Source: a virus
Length of the DNA stretch: 37,312 nt
Virus record (IMG/VR): IMGVR_UViG_3300034111_000639
Location: 1 to 37,312 of that record
Reading direction: 5' to 3' (one strand)
Shown: in pieces, positions 1-6,747 of the stretch
How the letters are laid out: each line of letters opens with the position of its first letter
Position numbering within the stretch: position 1 is the first letter of the stretch
Translations under genes and position numbers: made by a program
Notes under the pieces: generated by a model
The model's database searches: none
What the model was told of the DNA's origin: nothing
Seen by the model: the letters and a program-made list of their open reading frames with translations, nothing else

Positions 1-127
1 TCACGTACGTCAAAGCAGCCTGGAAACCAGCAGCGGATGCGACCGAATGGCCGCGCGCCCGCTTGTGGCGCGGGCTCGCTTGTGAGAACATAACGCAAGC
101 GATCGCCAACGATCTGCTACGGCATGC
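1..127. repeat. Terminal direct repeat (left copy), contig overlap
   Basis: Bases 1-127 are identical to 37186-37312. A 127-base exact overlap equals a k-mer size often used by assemblers, so this is most likely the mark of a circular (or circularly permuted) assembly and not a true phage terminal repeat. Joining the copies gives a 37,185-base circle and restores the polymerase reading frame. Confidence 0.95.
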
Positions 128-299
128 TTTACGCCAGCTTTCTGACGTAGTGCTGCACGTACATGACGAGATCGTTCTGGAGACCGCCGACCCTGATGCA
201 CCCAATACCCTGCAACGAGTGATGTGTACCCCGCCCGATTGGGCGGCTGGGCTGCCTTTGTCTGCAGAAGTAGAAACAATGAGCCGTTACGGCAAATAA
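1..299 (+). CDS. polA: DNA polymerase I (family A), C-terminal part
   Basis: This is the 3' end of the polymerase gene that begins at 35541; the codon phase (first full codon at position 3) matches across the terminal repeat. It holds the end of the fingers/palm region and motif C, where the residues HDE are encoded at 162-170 (VLHVHDEIVLE). The Asp of this motif is one of the two catalytic metal-binding aspartates of family A polymerases. The C terminus (PPDWAAGLPL, then a short basic end) is of the usual phage type. The stop is TAA at 297-299, just before a hairpin. Motifs A and B and the exonuclease domain are described in the other part. Confidence 0.93.
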   Translation, partial: TYVKAAWKPAADATEWPRARLWRGLACENITQAIANDLLRHALRQLSDVVLHVHDEIVLETADPDAPNTLQRVMCTPPDWAAGLPLSAEVETMSRYGK

Positions 300-300
300 A

Positions 301-324
301 AAAGCCGCCTGGCAGGGCGGCTTT
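301..324. terminator. Perfect 9-bp hairpin after the polymerase gene
   Basis: AAAGCCGCC (301-309) pairs with GGCGGCTTT (316-324) around a 6-base loop. It lies between the polymerase stop and the primase start. The T-run on the + strand is only three bases, while the opposite strand would have six, so on the + strand it is at best a weak or partial terminator, or an mRNA end-protecting structure. Confidence 0.6.
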
Positions 325-343
325 GATACTACATAGGACAACG

Positions 344-2647
344 ATGGAATTCCTTGATTATATAGAAAATCTTGCGCCCGAGGGCGAAACCGCATTAATC
401 GTACGGCAAAAACCAATGCTTGATAATGGCCAGCTGCAGTTCCACGCAGACGGTGCCGTCAAGTGCACATGGCCAGCTTACTTACCCAAGCACAAACGTA
501 AGGCGACCGAGAGCTGGTACGGCAACACCGCATCATTCATCAAAGACCGATTTACTGATGGGCGCCCCAGCGCGTCAGCTGCGAATTGTGACTACGTTTT
601 GGTGATGATGTTGGACGACATCGGCACCAAGTCTAAGACACCGCCGTTAGCCCCCACATGGATCATGGAGACGTCGCCCGGCTCGTTTCAGTGGGGTTAC
701 GCGTTTTCCGAACAGCCCACCAAAGCCGACTTCGCTGCCGCTATCCGCGCGATCGCTGACGCAGGTTACACAGACCCTGGCGCCTGCAATCCTGTGCGCA
801 ACTTCCGGCTACCCGGCTCGATTAACTTAAAGCCTGGCCGCGATCAGTTCGCCTCCCGGCTAGTCGAGTTCCATCCAGAGCGCGAGTATTCGCTCGACGA
901 CATCTGTACAGCGCTTGATGTGACGCCAGTTGAGGGCGTAGGTCTTGGGCCCACACCGATCCGGCTGCAGGACAACGGCAATGATGACGTCATGCGCTGG
1001 CTCTCGGAGCAAGGATTATTTCTGCGCCATACGAACCCCGAAGGCTGGGCTGGCGTCATCTGCCCGAACCACGCTGAGCACACCGACGGCAACCCCGAAG
1101 GCCGCTACCATCCCGCGAACCGCGCTTACTGCTGCCTGCACTCGCACTGCATTGACTTCGACTCGCAGACGTTTCTTGATTGGGTAGCACAAGAGGGCGG
1201 CCCAAGACGCGCGCCTGGCCTGCGTGACGAGTTGCTCGCGCAAGTGATGACAACAGCGCTTGCCAAGCTGCCTGACGCTGGCATGTTCGAGGATAACGCT
1301 GCGCGTATGATTAAGGACGTCGAGATCAAGAACGAGCGCCGCGAATTAAATAAACTAGAAAAGGCCGATTGGTTCGAAAGGTTTGCATATGTACAAGAAG
1401 ATGAAAGCTTTTTTGATCTGGAAGATCGCCGGGAGATTTCTCGATCTACTTTTAACGCACTTTTCCGGCACATCCCATGCCGGTCCATACATAACGGCAG
1501 CAAAATTGAGGCGTCTACGTGCTTCGACGAGAACCGCACAGCGGAAGGCGCTCATGCGCTGGTCGGCATAACCTACGCAGCAGGCGAACCAAAGATCGTC
1601 GAGCGTGAGGGCTTCACCTACGGCAACCGCTGGCGCGACGCTCGGCCTGCAGGCATACCGGGCGATGTGACGCGATGGCTCGCGCATGTTACGCGCATGA
1701 TCCCGAACGACTTCGAGCGTGAGCACGTTTTGAACGCGCTGGCCTTCAAGGTCCAAAACCCGAACCACAAGATCAACCACGCCGTTTTGATCGGCGGGCA
1801 CCCAGGCTCGGGCAAGGACACCATGATGGCGCCATTCTTTTGGGCGATCGGCGGCAAGACTAAACAGAACTGCAGTCTGGTCAAGAACGAGGACCTGAAT
1901 TCGCAGTGGGGCTACGCGCTCGAATGCGAAGTGATGGAGATCGCGGAACTCCGTCAGTCTGAGGCGCGCGACCGCCGAGCGCTTGAGAACGCGCTAAAGC
2001 CCATCATTGCAGCGCCGCCAGAGCTGTTGCCGATCAACCGCAAGGGCCTGCACCCGTACATGGCTTTGAACCGCGTGTTCGTCGTCGCGTTTTCAAACGA
2101 GCGCGCCGCTATCTCGATCCCGTCAAACGATCGACGCTGGTTCTGCGTCTGGTCCGAGGCGGGCCTTCTGCCGGAAGCAGACGCGCTTGCACTCTGGCAG
2201 TGGTACCACTCGGGCGGCTTCGAGGCGATCGCATCCTACCTGCACACCCGCGACGTGTCGGCCTTTAACCCTTCAGCGGCTCCACCGATGACGGAAGCTA
2301 AAGCGATTATGATCGACCAGGGCCGCAGCTCGGGCGAGTCGTATCTGGTGGAGCTGATCGAGCGCCGCCTGTCTGAGTTTGCATCTGGCGTCGTCGCTGG
2401 TCCATTCCACGCATTGTGCGACCGGCTGCAGAACGGCGTCACAGGACCGCAGAAGATATACCAGGCTGCACTGCTACACGCGCTGCGCGAGGCCGGCTGG
2501 GTAGACATGGGCCGGCTCGCTTCGCGAGAGCACTCGACCAAGAAGCATATATTCTGCGCGCCAGAGCTTGCCGGCACCAATAAATCAGAACTTCGGCGCA
2601 TGGTGGAAGAAATGCCGGCACCCGCAGCAGTGCGATTGATGAAATAA
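344..2647 (+). CDS. AEP (RepB-like) primase fused to NrS-1/P4-type helicase
   Basis: A 767-residue replication protein. The N-terminal third looks like an archaeo-eukaryotic-type primase: the acidic metal site is DDIG near residues 91-94, and RNFRLPGSINLK near residue 155 matches the conserved basic motif of RepB-like primases. A Cys/His group follows (CPNH, then CCLHSHC, about residues 245-270) and may bind zinc. The C-terminal half resembles the DUF5906/NrS-1 polymerase-type helicase domain: Walker A HPGSGKD near residue 487 and FSNERAAISIPSNDRRWF near residue 585. The ATG at 344 is chosen because AGGA lies six bases upstream; longer in-frame starts run back into the polymerase gene. It would prime and unwind DNA for the family A polymerase encoded just upstream. 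Confidence 0.85.
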   Translation: MEFLDYIENLAPEGETALIVRQKPMLDNGQLQFHADGAVKCTWPAYLPKHKRKATESWYGNTASFIKDRFTDGRPSASAANCDYVLVMMLDDIGTKSKTPPLAPTWIMETSPGSFQWGYAFSEQPTKADFAAAIRAIADAGYTDPGACNPVRNFRLPGSINLKPGRDQFASRLVEFHPEREYSLDDICTALDVTPVEGVGLGPTPIRLQDNGNDDVMRWLSEQGLFLRHTNPEGWAGVICPNHAEHTDGNPEGRYHPANRAYCCLHSHCIDFDSQTFLDWVAQEGGPRRAPGLRDELLAQVMTTALAKLPDAGMFEDNAARMIKDVEIKNERRELNKLEKADWFERFAYVQEDESFFDLEDRREISRSTFNALFRHIPCRSIHNGSKIEASTCFDENRTAEGAHALVGITYAAGEPKIVEREGFTYGNRWRDARPAGIPGDVTRWLAHVTRMIPNDFEREHVLNALAFKVQNPNHKINHAVLIGGHPGSGKDTMMAPFFWAIGGKTKQNCSLVKNEDLNSQWGYALECEVMEIAELRQSEARDRRALENALKPIIAAPPELLPINRKGLHPYMALNRVFVVAFSNERAAISIPSNDRRWFCVWSEAGLLPEADALALWQWYHSGGFEAIASYLHTRDVSAFNPSAAPPMTEAKAIMIDQGRSSGESYLVELIERRLSEFASGVVAGPFHALCDRLQNGVTGPQKIYQAALLHALREAGWVDMGRLASREHSTKKHIFCAPELAGTNKSELRRMVEEMPAPAAVRLMK

Positions 2648-2700
2648 TGCCGTAATATCAATATGCCATTGTCGCGTATCCTTTTAATGGGGCCGCCGTT

Positions 2701-3660
2701 ATGCGCAAAGTATCCGATGAAGAGTTTTTAGCTGCTTGGAATCGGACACTGTCCGCTACTGAAACAGCAAAACTGTTAGGTCTTAACGTTCGGGCAGTCA
2801 ACAGCCGGCGCCGCAGTCTCGAAGGGCGATACGGCACGATTCTACCCAGTAACGATTCGCGCAGTTCTAGTTTCAACGTCACCATTCCAGAGAACGGCGT
2901 ACGCGTCAAGTTTGAACTTGATAGCGGCGTGATCTTGGTCGGCAGTGACTGCCATTACTGGCCGGGCATTGTATCCACCGCGCACCGCGCGTTCGTCATG
3001 TTCGCTAAAGAAATGAAACCCAAGGCGATCGTAATCAACGGCGACGCGTTCGACGGCGCGACGATCAGCCGACACCCGCCCGGCGGCACATGGGAAGCAC
3101 TACCTAGCGTCAAGCAGGAACTCGAGGCGTGTCAGGAGCGCCTGTCTGAGATCGAAGCAGCGTCACTAAACAGCAAACTTCATTGGACCTGGGGAAATCA
3201 CGACCTCCGTTTCAATATCAAATTGGCATCACAGGTAGGCGACGGCTTCAAGGGCATTGTCGGTATGAATCTAATCGACCATTTCCCACGCTGGCGCTTT
3301 TCAACGTCGATTATGGTCAACGGTAACTGCATGATCAAACACCGCTGGCACAACGGATTACACGCGGTTCATAACAATATTTTAAAGGCAGGGACTTCAG
3401 TCGTGACCGGCCACTTGCACAGCCTAAAGACGGTCCCCTGGACGAATTATCTAGGTACTTCGTACGGCGTCGATACCGGCTCACTAGCAGACGTGCATGG
3501 CCCTCAATTTAGTTATGCAGAAGACAACGCAAAGAACCATCGCAGCGGATTCGCGGTACTTACTTTCTATAAAGGCAAGCTTTTGCCGCCGGAATTATGT
3601 GAAGTGTTAGACGAAGACGCGGGCGAGATATATTTTCGCGGCTGCGTTTTTAAAGTGTAA
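2701..3660 (+). CDS. Calcineurin-like metallophosphoesterase with N-terminal HTH-like segment
   Basis: A 319-residue protein. Metallophosphoesterase motifs appear in order: SDCH (about 81), NGDAFD (about 113-118), GNHD (about 165) and GHLH (about 237), which supply the two-metal site. Residues 1-45 (ETAKLLGLNVRAVNSRRRSL) look like a small helix-turn-helix, so the enzyme may act at DNA. GGGG eight bases before the ATG serves as ribosome site. It follows the primase after a 53-base gap and precedes the acidic protein. Phage enzymes of this family can act on DNA or on nucleotides; the exact substrate cannot be read from the sequence. The Mre11-like fold is inferred from the motifs only. Confidence 0.85.
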   Translation: MRKVSDEEFLAAWNRTLSATETAKLLGLNVRAVNSRRRSLEGRYGTILPSNDSRSSSFNVTIPENGVRVKFELDSGVILVGSDCHYWPGIVSTAHRAFVMFAKEMKPKAIVINGDAFDGATISRHPPGGTWEALPSVKQELEACQERLSEIEAASLNSKLHWTWGNHDLRFNIKLASQVGDGFKGIVGMNLIDHFPRWRFSTSIMVNGNCMIKHRWHNGLHAVHNNILKAGTSVVTGHLHSLKTVPWTNYLGTSYGVDTGSLADVHGPQFSYAEDNAKNHRSGFAVLTFYKGKLLPPELCEVLDEDAGEIYFRGCVFKV

Positions 3661-3718
3661 TTTTTGAGCCTTAGAATAGATTTACGGCGCGTGCCGTGAC
3701 ACTTTCGGGAGTATCAAA

Positions 3719-3952
3719 ATGGCAATTACAATCTATACCACTGACGCAGTTGTCGTCATTGATAGCGACCTGTATGAGATCGAATTCGACGACGAAGTTG
3801 AGTGCGACGACGAAGACGGCGTCGAGTACGACGTTGACGGCGTGGCATGGTGGTACGACGAAGAAAATGACGTTGTGTATTTCTTCGACGACGAAGCAGA
3901 CGACTGGGTCGAGTACGAAGGCGAAGAAGACGAAGACGAAGGCGACGAGTAA
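3719..3952 (+). CDS. Extremely acidic small protein, possible DNA mimic
   Basis: A 77-residue protein in which 35 residues are Asp or Glu (about 45%) and there is no Lys, Arg or His. Aromatic residues (several Trp, Tyr and Phe) are spread between acidic runs, suggesting a folded protein and not only a disordered tail. GGGAG lies eight bases before the ATG. The gene has its own strong terminator 12 bases after the stop, which suggests a separate, abundant transcript; TAGAAT at 3672-3677 is a possible -10 but the -35 is poor. A short hairpin (ACGGC/GCCGT, 3684-3697) lies in the leader. Known phage proteins with this composition (T7 Ocr, for example) mimic DNA and block host enzymes. That role is an inference here; no family was recognised. 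Confidence 0.8.
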   Translation: MAITIYTTDAVVVIDSDLYEIEFDDEVECDDEDGVEYDVDGVAWWYDEENDVVYFFDDEADDWVEYEGEEDEDEGDE

Positions 3953-3963
3953 CAGCGCCACAG

Positions 3964-3994
3964 CCGCGCCAGGGTGACTTGGCGCGGTTTTTTT
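3964..3994 (+). terminator. Rho-independent terminator
   Basis: CCGCGCCA (3964-3971) pairs with TGGCGCGG (3980-3987), an 8-bp GC-rich stem with an 8-base loop, followed by seven T (3988-3994). It lies directly after the acidic protein gene. Confidence 0.9.
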
Positions 3995-4011
3995 ACACTG
4001 TGTAGGTACTT

Positions 4012-4215
4012 ATGAATAAATACATACAAAAGCAGATCGAAGCTTCAGAGCGCTTGTATACGATTATGCTCGCCGACCATAAAGAGCGGTTTGATAAAAT
4101 TGCAGAAATCTACTCGCTAAGCGAACATCTGCAGAAAAAATTAGACGAGCGCGACGCTGAGATCGCTGAGCTCCGCCTGCAGCTGCGCGCCTACGAGGTG
4201 ATGGAGCGCATGTAA
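4012..4215 (+). CDS. Small coiled-coil protein
   Basis: A 67-residue hypothetical protein. From about residue 35 onward the heptad-like pattern (LSEHLQKKLDERDAEIAELR) predicts a coiled coil; the first half is also helical and charged. A modest AGG lies six bases before the ATG at 4012. It is the last rightward gene of the replication arm: the next genes are on the other strand, and its stop codon overlaps the A-run that forms the T-run of the opposing terminator. No function can be assigned; it might be an oligomerising adaptor. Confidence 0.65.
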   Translation: MNKYIQKQIEASERLYTIMLADHKERFDKIAEIYSLSEHLQKKLDERDAEIAELRLQLRAYEVMERM

Positions 4216-4240
4216 AAAAAAGCCCAGCACTAGGCTGGGC
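4214..4240 (-). terminator. Rho-independent terminator of the leftward operon
   Basis: Read on the minus strand, GCCCAGC (4240-4234) pairs with GCTGGGC (4228-4222) around a 5-base loop and is followed by eight T (4221-4214). It ends the leftward transcript that begins near 6.42 kb and sits at the convergent junction with the rightward coiled-coil gene. Confidence 0.88.
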
Positions 4241-4288
4241 AAAGTCTGCAGGAGAGCAGATGACTCAATGCGCGACAGCAGGCGCGCG

Positions 4289-4348
4289 TCATAATCTTCG
4301 CACAAATACCCACAATCCGACAATCACTTTAAACAGTAGCACTAGCAT
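4289..4348 (-). CDS. 19-residue membrane microprotein
   Basis: Reads MLVLLFKVIVGLWVFVRRL: one short hydrophobic helix with a basic C-terminal end, which by the positive-inside rule favours a cytoplasmic C terminus. GGAGGG lies six bases before its ATG. The start overlaps the last codons of the upstream gene (stop at 4342-4344), so the two are probably translationally coupled. It is the last gene before the leftward terminator. It is too short for ordinary gene finders. It is supported by the ribosome site, the position and by two more microproteins in the same operon; no homologue is known to me. Confidence 0.55.
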   Translation of the reverse strand: MLVLLFKVIVGLWVFVRRL

Positions 4349-4599
4349 GTCGGACCCTCCAGCAGCGCTTCAGCAGCTTCGCGCTCGATATCCTTGATTA
4401 TATGGTCCTTCAGTAGATCAACCACGTCCACGCCGCCAGCGTACGCGTGAATGAGCCATGCGCCGCCATTCCAGCCTACAGACCGGTCCGCCGGCTCCCA
4501 ATCGACAAAGCAGAGCAATTCGGTGTCGCCGTGCGTGTACGTGTACGGCCACAGGTGCTGCGGCCACTGCGGGCCGCTGGTGTCAGTATGCGTTTTCAT
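4342..4599 (-). CDS. Hypothetical protein, 85 residues
   Basis: Not recognised. The start at 4599 (MKTHTDTSGPQ) is preferred to an upstream in-frame ATG because GGAGG lies nine bases before it. The protein is rich in Trp, Tyr and His in its first half (PQHLWPYTYTHGD, FVDWEPADRSVGWNGGAW) and ends in an acidic helix (LLKDHIIKDIEREAAEALL). It overlaps the end of the preceding gene by 17 bases and the start of the 19-residue microprotein. It is probably a small soluble accessory protein of the early leftward operon. Confidence 0.65.
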   Translation of the reverse strand: MKTHTDTSGPQWPQHLWPYTYTHGDTELLCFVDWEPADRSVGWNGGAWLIHAYAGGVDVVDLLKDHIIKDIEREAAEALLEGPTC

Positions 4600-4870
4600 T
4601 GGATAGATCCTCCAGTAACGGGATTGACGGGTCATATTGCGCAGTGCTTTCATTGTTTAATTCGGGCCAGTATTGGACCGGCACGCGAAAATTGAGCGCA
4701 TCATACTGTCGCACGTATTCAGCCGTGCTCAGGTCCGATCGGACCGGAAATTTCCGGATATCTTTTGGCTTTTTCGGTTTCCAGGCTTTGCGCGCCGCTT
4801 TGGCTAGTTCGACCGGATCCCGATCGAATTTCACTTTATAGGTGGTGCCGTCAATATTTATCGTCTGCAT
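4583..4870 (-). CDS. Hypothetical protein, 95 residues
   Basis: Not recognised. The ATG at 4870 is preceded by GGAGG with a spacing of about seven bases. The N terminus (MQTINIDGTTYKVKFDRDP) looks like a short beta-hairpin; a Lys/Pro/Arg-rich stretch (KAARKAWKPKKPKDIRK, about residues 24-40) follows and could contact nucleic acid. The C-terminal part is more acidic. Both ends overlap the neighbouring genes, so it is translated as part of the leftward operon. Confidence 0.7.
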   Translation of the reverse strand: MQTINIDGTTYKVKFDRDPVELAKAARKAWKPKKPKDIRKFPVRSDLSTAEYVRQYDALNFRVPVQYWPELNNESTAQYDPSIPLLEDLSNENAY

Positions 4871-5064
4871 AGTTCAACCTCCATTAAATAAGCGTTTATT
4901 AGTGTTAACGCGCGATCGGCATTCGTTAGACAATTCCAGGCATCGGTAGGCGCCAATATGGCAAGCGATAAGGCATCGCGTGCCTGCCAAAGTAGCAATT
5001 CATTTGCGCCGATAATATCGGCCGTTTCCTGCGCGCGCAGGATCGCGGTTTTGAGTTTTGCCAT
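4858..5064 (-). CDS. Hypothetical helical protein, 68 residues
   Basis: Not recognised. The start is placed at 5064 (MAKLKTAILRAQET), where GGAG lies about nine bases upstream, and not at 5115, which has no ribosome site. The whole sequence is predicted to be helical (AQETADIIGANELLLWQARD, then ALSLAILAP) with few charges in the middle and an end rich in Glu and Arg. It overlaps the next gene by 13 bases. Confidence 0.65.
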   Translation of the reverse strand: MAKLKTAILRAQETADIIGANELLLWQARDALSLAILAPTDAWNCLTNADRALTLINAYLMEVELCRR

Positions 5065-5080
5065 TGTTTTAGTCTCCAGG

Positions 5081-5308
5081 TTAAATAGTGCAACAGCCAC
5101 AGCACGGCGCATCAATGCACCGGCCGCGCGCGTTTTGGTAGTACGTTTGCGGGCCGCTCTCGCCGTAAAGCGTAATAGTGTCGACGGCCGTGCGGCGCCG
5201 CTCGAGTAGCACGGCGCGGCCCTTGGCCCATTGGATTAAATCGCCGGCCAATATGCGCGCGCCGGTAGCGGCGCACGTGCCGGTATATTTTGCGGTGATT
5301 GTTTTCAT
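5081..5308 (-). CDS. Small Cys-rich protein, 75 residues
   Basis: AGGGG lies five to six bases before the ATG at 5308. The N-terminal half (KYTGTCAATGARILAGDLIQW) has the shape of a short beta-domain found in many phage and bacterial small proteins, in which a Cys pair (here reduced to one Cys and Thr-Gly) is followed by a GD turn. The C terminus holds five Cys in a cluster (CIDAPCCGCC), which could bind a metal. I do not know a function. It lies between the 68-residue gene and the GP88-like gene in the leftward operon. Confidence 0.65.
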   Translation of the reverse strand: MKTITAKYTGTCAATGARILAGDLIQWAKGRAVLLERRRTAVDTITLYGESGPQTYYQNARGRCIDAPCCGCCTI

Positions 5309-5319
5309 ATTTTCCCCTA

Positions 5320-5964
5320 TTAAGCGGCCAATTTAATGCGGATTACTTTATTCATCTTGACGCCGTGCGCCGGATAGGCGATCACTTTCACTTTTTTATC
5401 GTAGCAGGCACGGCACGGGCCGCAGGCGCCGCCGTTATCGTAGGCGCCGCAGAGTGTCATGCCGCGTTTTGCATCGGCCGGCGTCGGCACAATCACGGAC
5501 CCGTGCAAACCGCGCGTATACTGGCCCGTGACGCTGTCGGATGAGAATCGCACCGATACATTTTTCAGCGCTTGCATTTCCGACAATACTTGACGAAACT
5601 TCGGAAACTTGTGCATGCGTGTCGGCAACCAGTGTTTCACCCATGGCGTGCGGCGCATAACTTCGAGAATCTTTTCAGCGAGCGCCAATGTGTACATATC
5701 GCCGCTGTCAAACCAGCGAAAATAGCGATCCTTGTCTAATTCGGCGACCATATCGTCGGACCATTCAATACGCTGCCAGTCTTCCTTATTGTGCCTGCGC
5801 GGCGCCTTGACATTCTCAAACCGGTAATTGCCGGCAGTGGCGTAACAGCCGGCGCATGCGTCGACTAGCTGGCCAGGCGCCGCTATTGATCCTGGGCACG
5901 TTTCGAGTGCCTGTAATGACCAGCTGCGCACGCCGTCAAGTTTTGATGTAACAGAGATTTTCAT
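5320..5964 (-). CDS. GP88-family-like protein with two Cys clusters
   Basis: A 214-residue protein that resembles the mycobacteriophage gene product 88 (GP88) family, judged by memory from the block DSGDMYTLALAEKILEVMRR. It has C23-x13-C37-x2-C40 followed by YA, and near the C terminus C172-x8-C181-x2-C184-x2-C187. This layout, one three-Cys site followed late by a four-Cys site, is like that of radical-SAM enzymes with an auxiliary cluster, but the spacing is not a classical CxxxCxxC. Iron-sulphur or zinc binding is an inference. The start at 5964 is preferred to the longer frame back to 6270 because AAGGA lies about ten bases upstream and the longer frame covers two microprotein genes. Confidence 0.7.
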   Translation of the reverse strand: MKISVTSKLDGVRSWSLQALETCPGSIAAPGQLVDACAGCYATAGNYRFENVKAPRRHNKEDWQRIEWSDDMVAELDKDRYFRWFDSGDMYTLALAEKILEVMRRTPWVKHWLPTRMHKFPKFRQVLSEMQALKNVSVRFSSDSVTGQYTRGLHGSVIVPTPADAKRGMTLCGAYDNGGACGPCRACYDKKVKVIAYPAHGVKMNKVIRIKLAA

Positions 5965-5987
5965 TTGGTCGGTTTCCTTGTGATTGA

Positions 5988-6074
5988 TTAATAAGCCAGG
6001 CACATAAAAACAAATAGCGCCAGCGCCGCAAATGCGCCAATGGCGCCGCATATCTCTGCAAGTGTAGGTTTCAT
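5988..6074 (-). CDS. 28-residue membrane microprotein
   Basis: Starts at 6074 with AGGGG six bases upstream. The peptide begins MKPTLAEICGAIG and continues with a hydrophobic helix (AFAALALFVFMCLAY) that runs to the C terminus: one transmembrane segment with a short polar N terminus. It lies between the 27-residue microprotein and the GP88-like gene, in the same direction. Possible roles (membrane anchor, lysis timing, superinfection exclusion) are guesses. Confidence 0.55.
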   Translation of the reverse strand: MKPTLAEICGAIGAFAALALFVFMCLAY

Positions 6075-6086
6075 ATCGTGCCCCTA

Positions 6087-6170
6087 TTAAATTGACATCA
6101 TTAGAATGGCCGTGAATAGCATGGCCGCGCAGTAGATCGCTGAGAGTATTTCGAATCCGTAGTTTTTCAT
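6087..6170 (-). CDS. 27-residue membrane microprotein
   Basis: Starts at 6170 with GGAGA about eight bases upstream. The peptide begins MKNYGFEILSAIY and ends with CAAMLFTAILMMSI: one hydrophobic helix after a short polar N terminus. It has the same plan as the 28-residue protein 13 bases downstream (MK start, one acidic residue about seven residues in, alanine-rich helix, no C-terminal tail), so the two could be old duplicates or partners. Support is the ribosome site and the tidy spacing; no homologue is known to me. Confidence 0.52.
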   Translation of the reverse strand: MKNYGFEILSAIYCAAMLFTAILMMSI

Positions 6171-6189
6171 TTTGATAATCTCCGGTAGT

Positions 6190-6207
6190 GGCCGGCTTTC
6201 GCCGGCC
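6190..6207 (-). other. Intercistronic GAAA-capped hairpin
   Basis: On the minus strand GGCCGGC-GAAA-GCCGGCC forms a 7-bp all-GC stem closed by a GNRA tetraloop. It lies between the 55-residue gene and the microproteins and has no T-run after it, so it is more likely an mRNA stability or processing element than a terminator. Confidence 0.55.
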
Positions 6208-6214
6208 GTTTAAT

Positions 6215-6382
6215 TTAGATGTAATTCCAGGCTTTGGCGCCAACAGACTGCGCGAACCGCTTTGCGTCACGTTTTTGCGCGAATGTCATTTCAGTGATGA
6301 TGTTTTCCAGTAGTGGCTTGACGCCGCGAACGATTGCGATTTTCCAGCCGTCACGGGTTTTTGTTAGATGCGCTGTTGTCAT
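6215..6382 (-). CDS. Hypothetical protein, 55 residues, first gene of leftward operon
   Basis: Not recognised. The start at 6382 (MTTAHLTKTRDGWKIAIV) is chosen because GGAGA lies nearby upstream, and because the longer frame to 6472 would begin upstream of the predicted transcription start. Net positive, with a beta-rich N terminus and a helical C-terminal half (FAQKRDAKRFAQSVG). As the promoter-proximal gene of the early leftward operon it could be a small regulator or host-takeover protein, but nothing in the sequence proves this. Confidence 0.65.
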   Translation of the reverse strand: MTTAHLTKTRDGWKIAIVRGVKPLLENIITEMTFAQKRDAKRFAQSVGAKAWNYI

Positions 6383-6429
6383 GATTTGCTCTCCGCTTGA
6401 GTGAATAAAATATTGTGTTGCTGAAATAC

Positions 6430-6458
6430 ATGTTAGTCCGTGTTTCGGTAAATGTAAA
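6430..6458 (-). promoter_or_regulatory. Sigma-70-like promoter of the leftward operon
   Basis: On the minus strand TTTACA (6458-6453) and TAACAT (6435-6430) are separated by 17 bases. They match the -35 and -10 consensus at 5/6 and 4/6. Transcription would start near 6423, about 40 bases before the 55-residue gene. The TGTAGGC repeat array begins about 45 bases upstream. Confidence 0.5.
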
Positions 6459-6598
6459 GCATTGTTTTGCATTTATTTGTGTTTTTTTGCTTTTGGCGTG
6501 TTTGTAGGCGATTTGTAGGCGCGTGTAGGCGATTTGTAGGCGATTTGTAGGCAATGCGCGCCGGTCTAAACGTGAGTGTACATGCGGGTTTTGGGATT

Positions 6599-6747
6599 TG
6601 TAGGCAATGTTGTCATTCATTTGTTAGAGTTAAGAAAAAAAATATAATATATGGCTGTTTCGCCGTTCGCGCCGGTGGGAAACGCAGAAACGCAAAAAAC
6701 GCGCGAGGGGTCGGAGCGATTTAAAACGCATGACAACATTGCCTACA
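6599..6747. repeat. 18-bp inverted repeat around the AT-rich tract
   Basis: Bases 6599-6616 are the exact reverse complement of 6730-6747. The arms contain the outer TGTAGGC copies plus AATGTTGTCAT, and are separated by 113 bases that include the rightward promoter. The match is longer than the repeat unit alone, so the two ends were probably duplicated or are bound together by looping. Confidence 0.75.
6621..6648 (+). promoter_or_regulatory. Sigma-70-like rightward promoter
   Basis: TTGTTA (6621-6626) and a perfect TATAAT (6643-6648) are separated by 16 bases, in an A-rich context. Transcription would start near 6655 and read into the 69-residue protein gene and probably the terminase. The promoter lies between the arms of the 18-bp inverted repeat, so a protein bound there could control it. 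Confidence 0.55.

Noticed and set aside
3696-4029. Overlapping + and minus frames around the acidic gene (Thr/Ser/Lys- and Ser-rich)
   Set aside because: They are out-of-frame readings of the GAC/GAA-rich acidic gene; only the 3719-3952 frame has a proper ribosome site and sits well with the terminator.
6501-6605. The TGTAGGC array as a CRISPR
   Set aside because: Units are about 9 bases with 1-2 base gaps and there are no spacers or cas genes; it is an iteron- or operator-like array.
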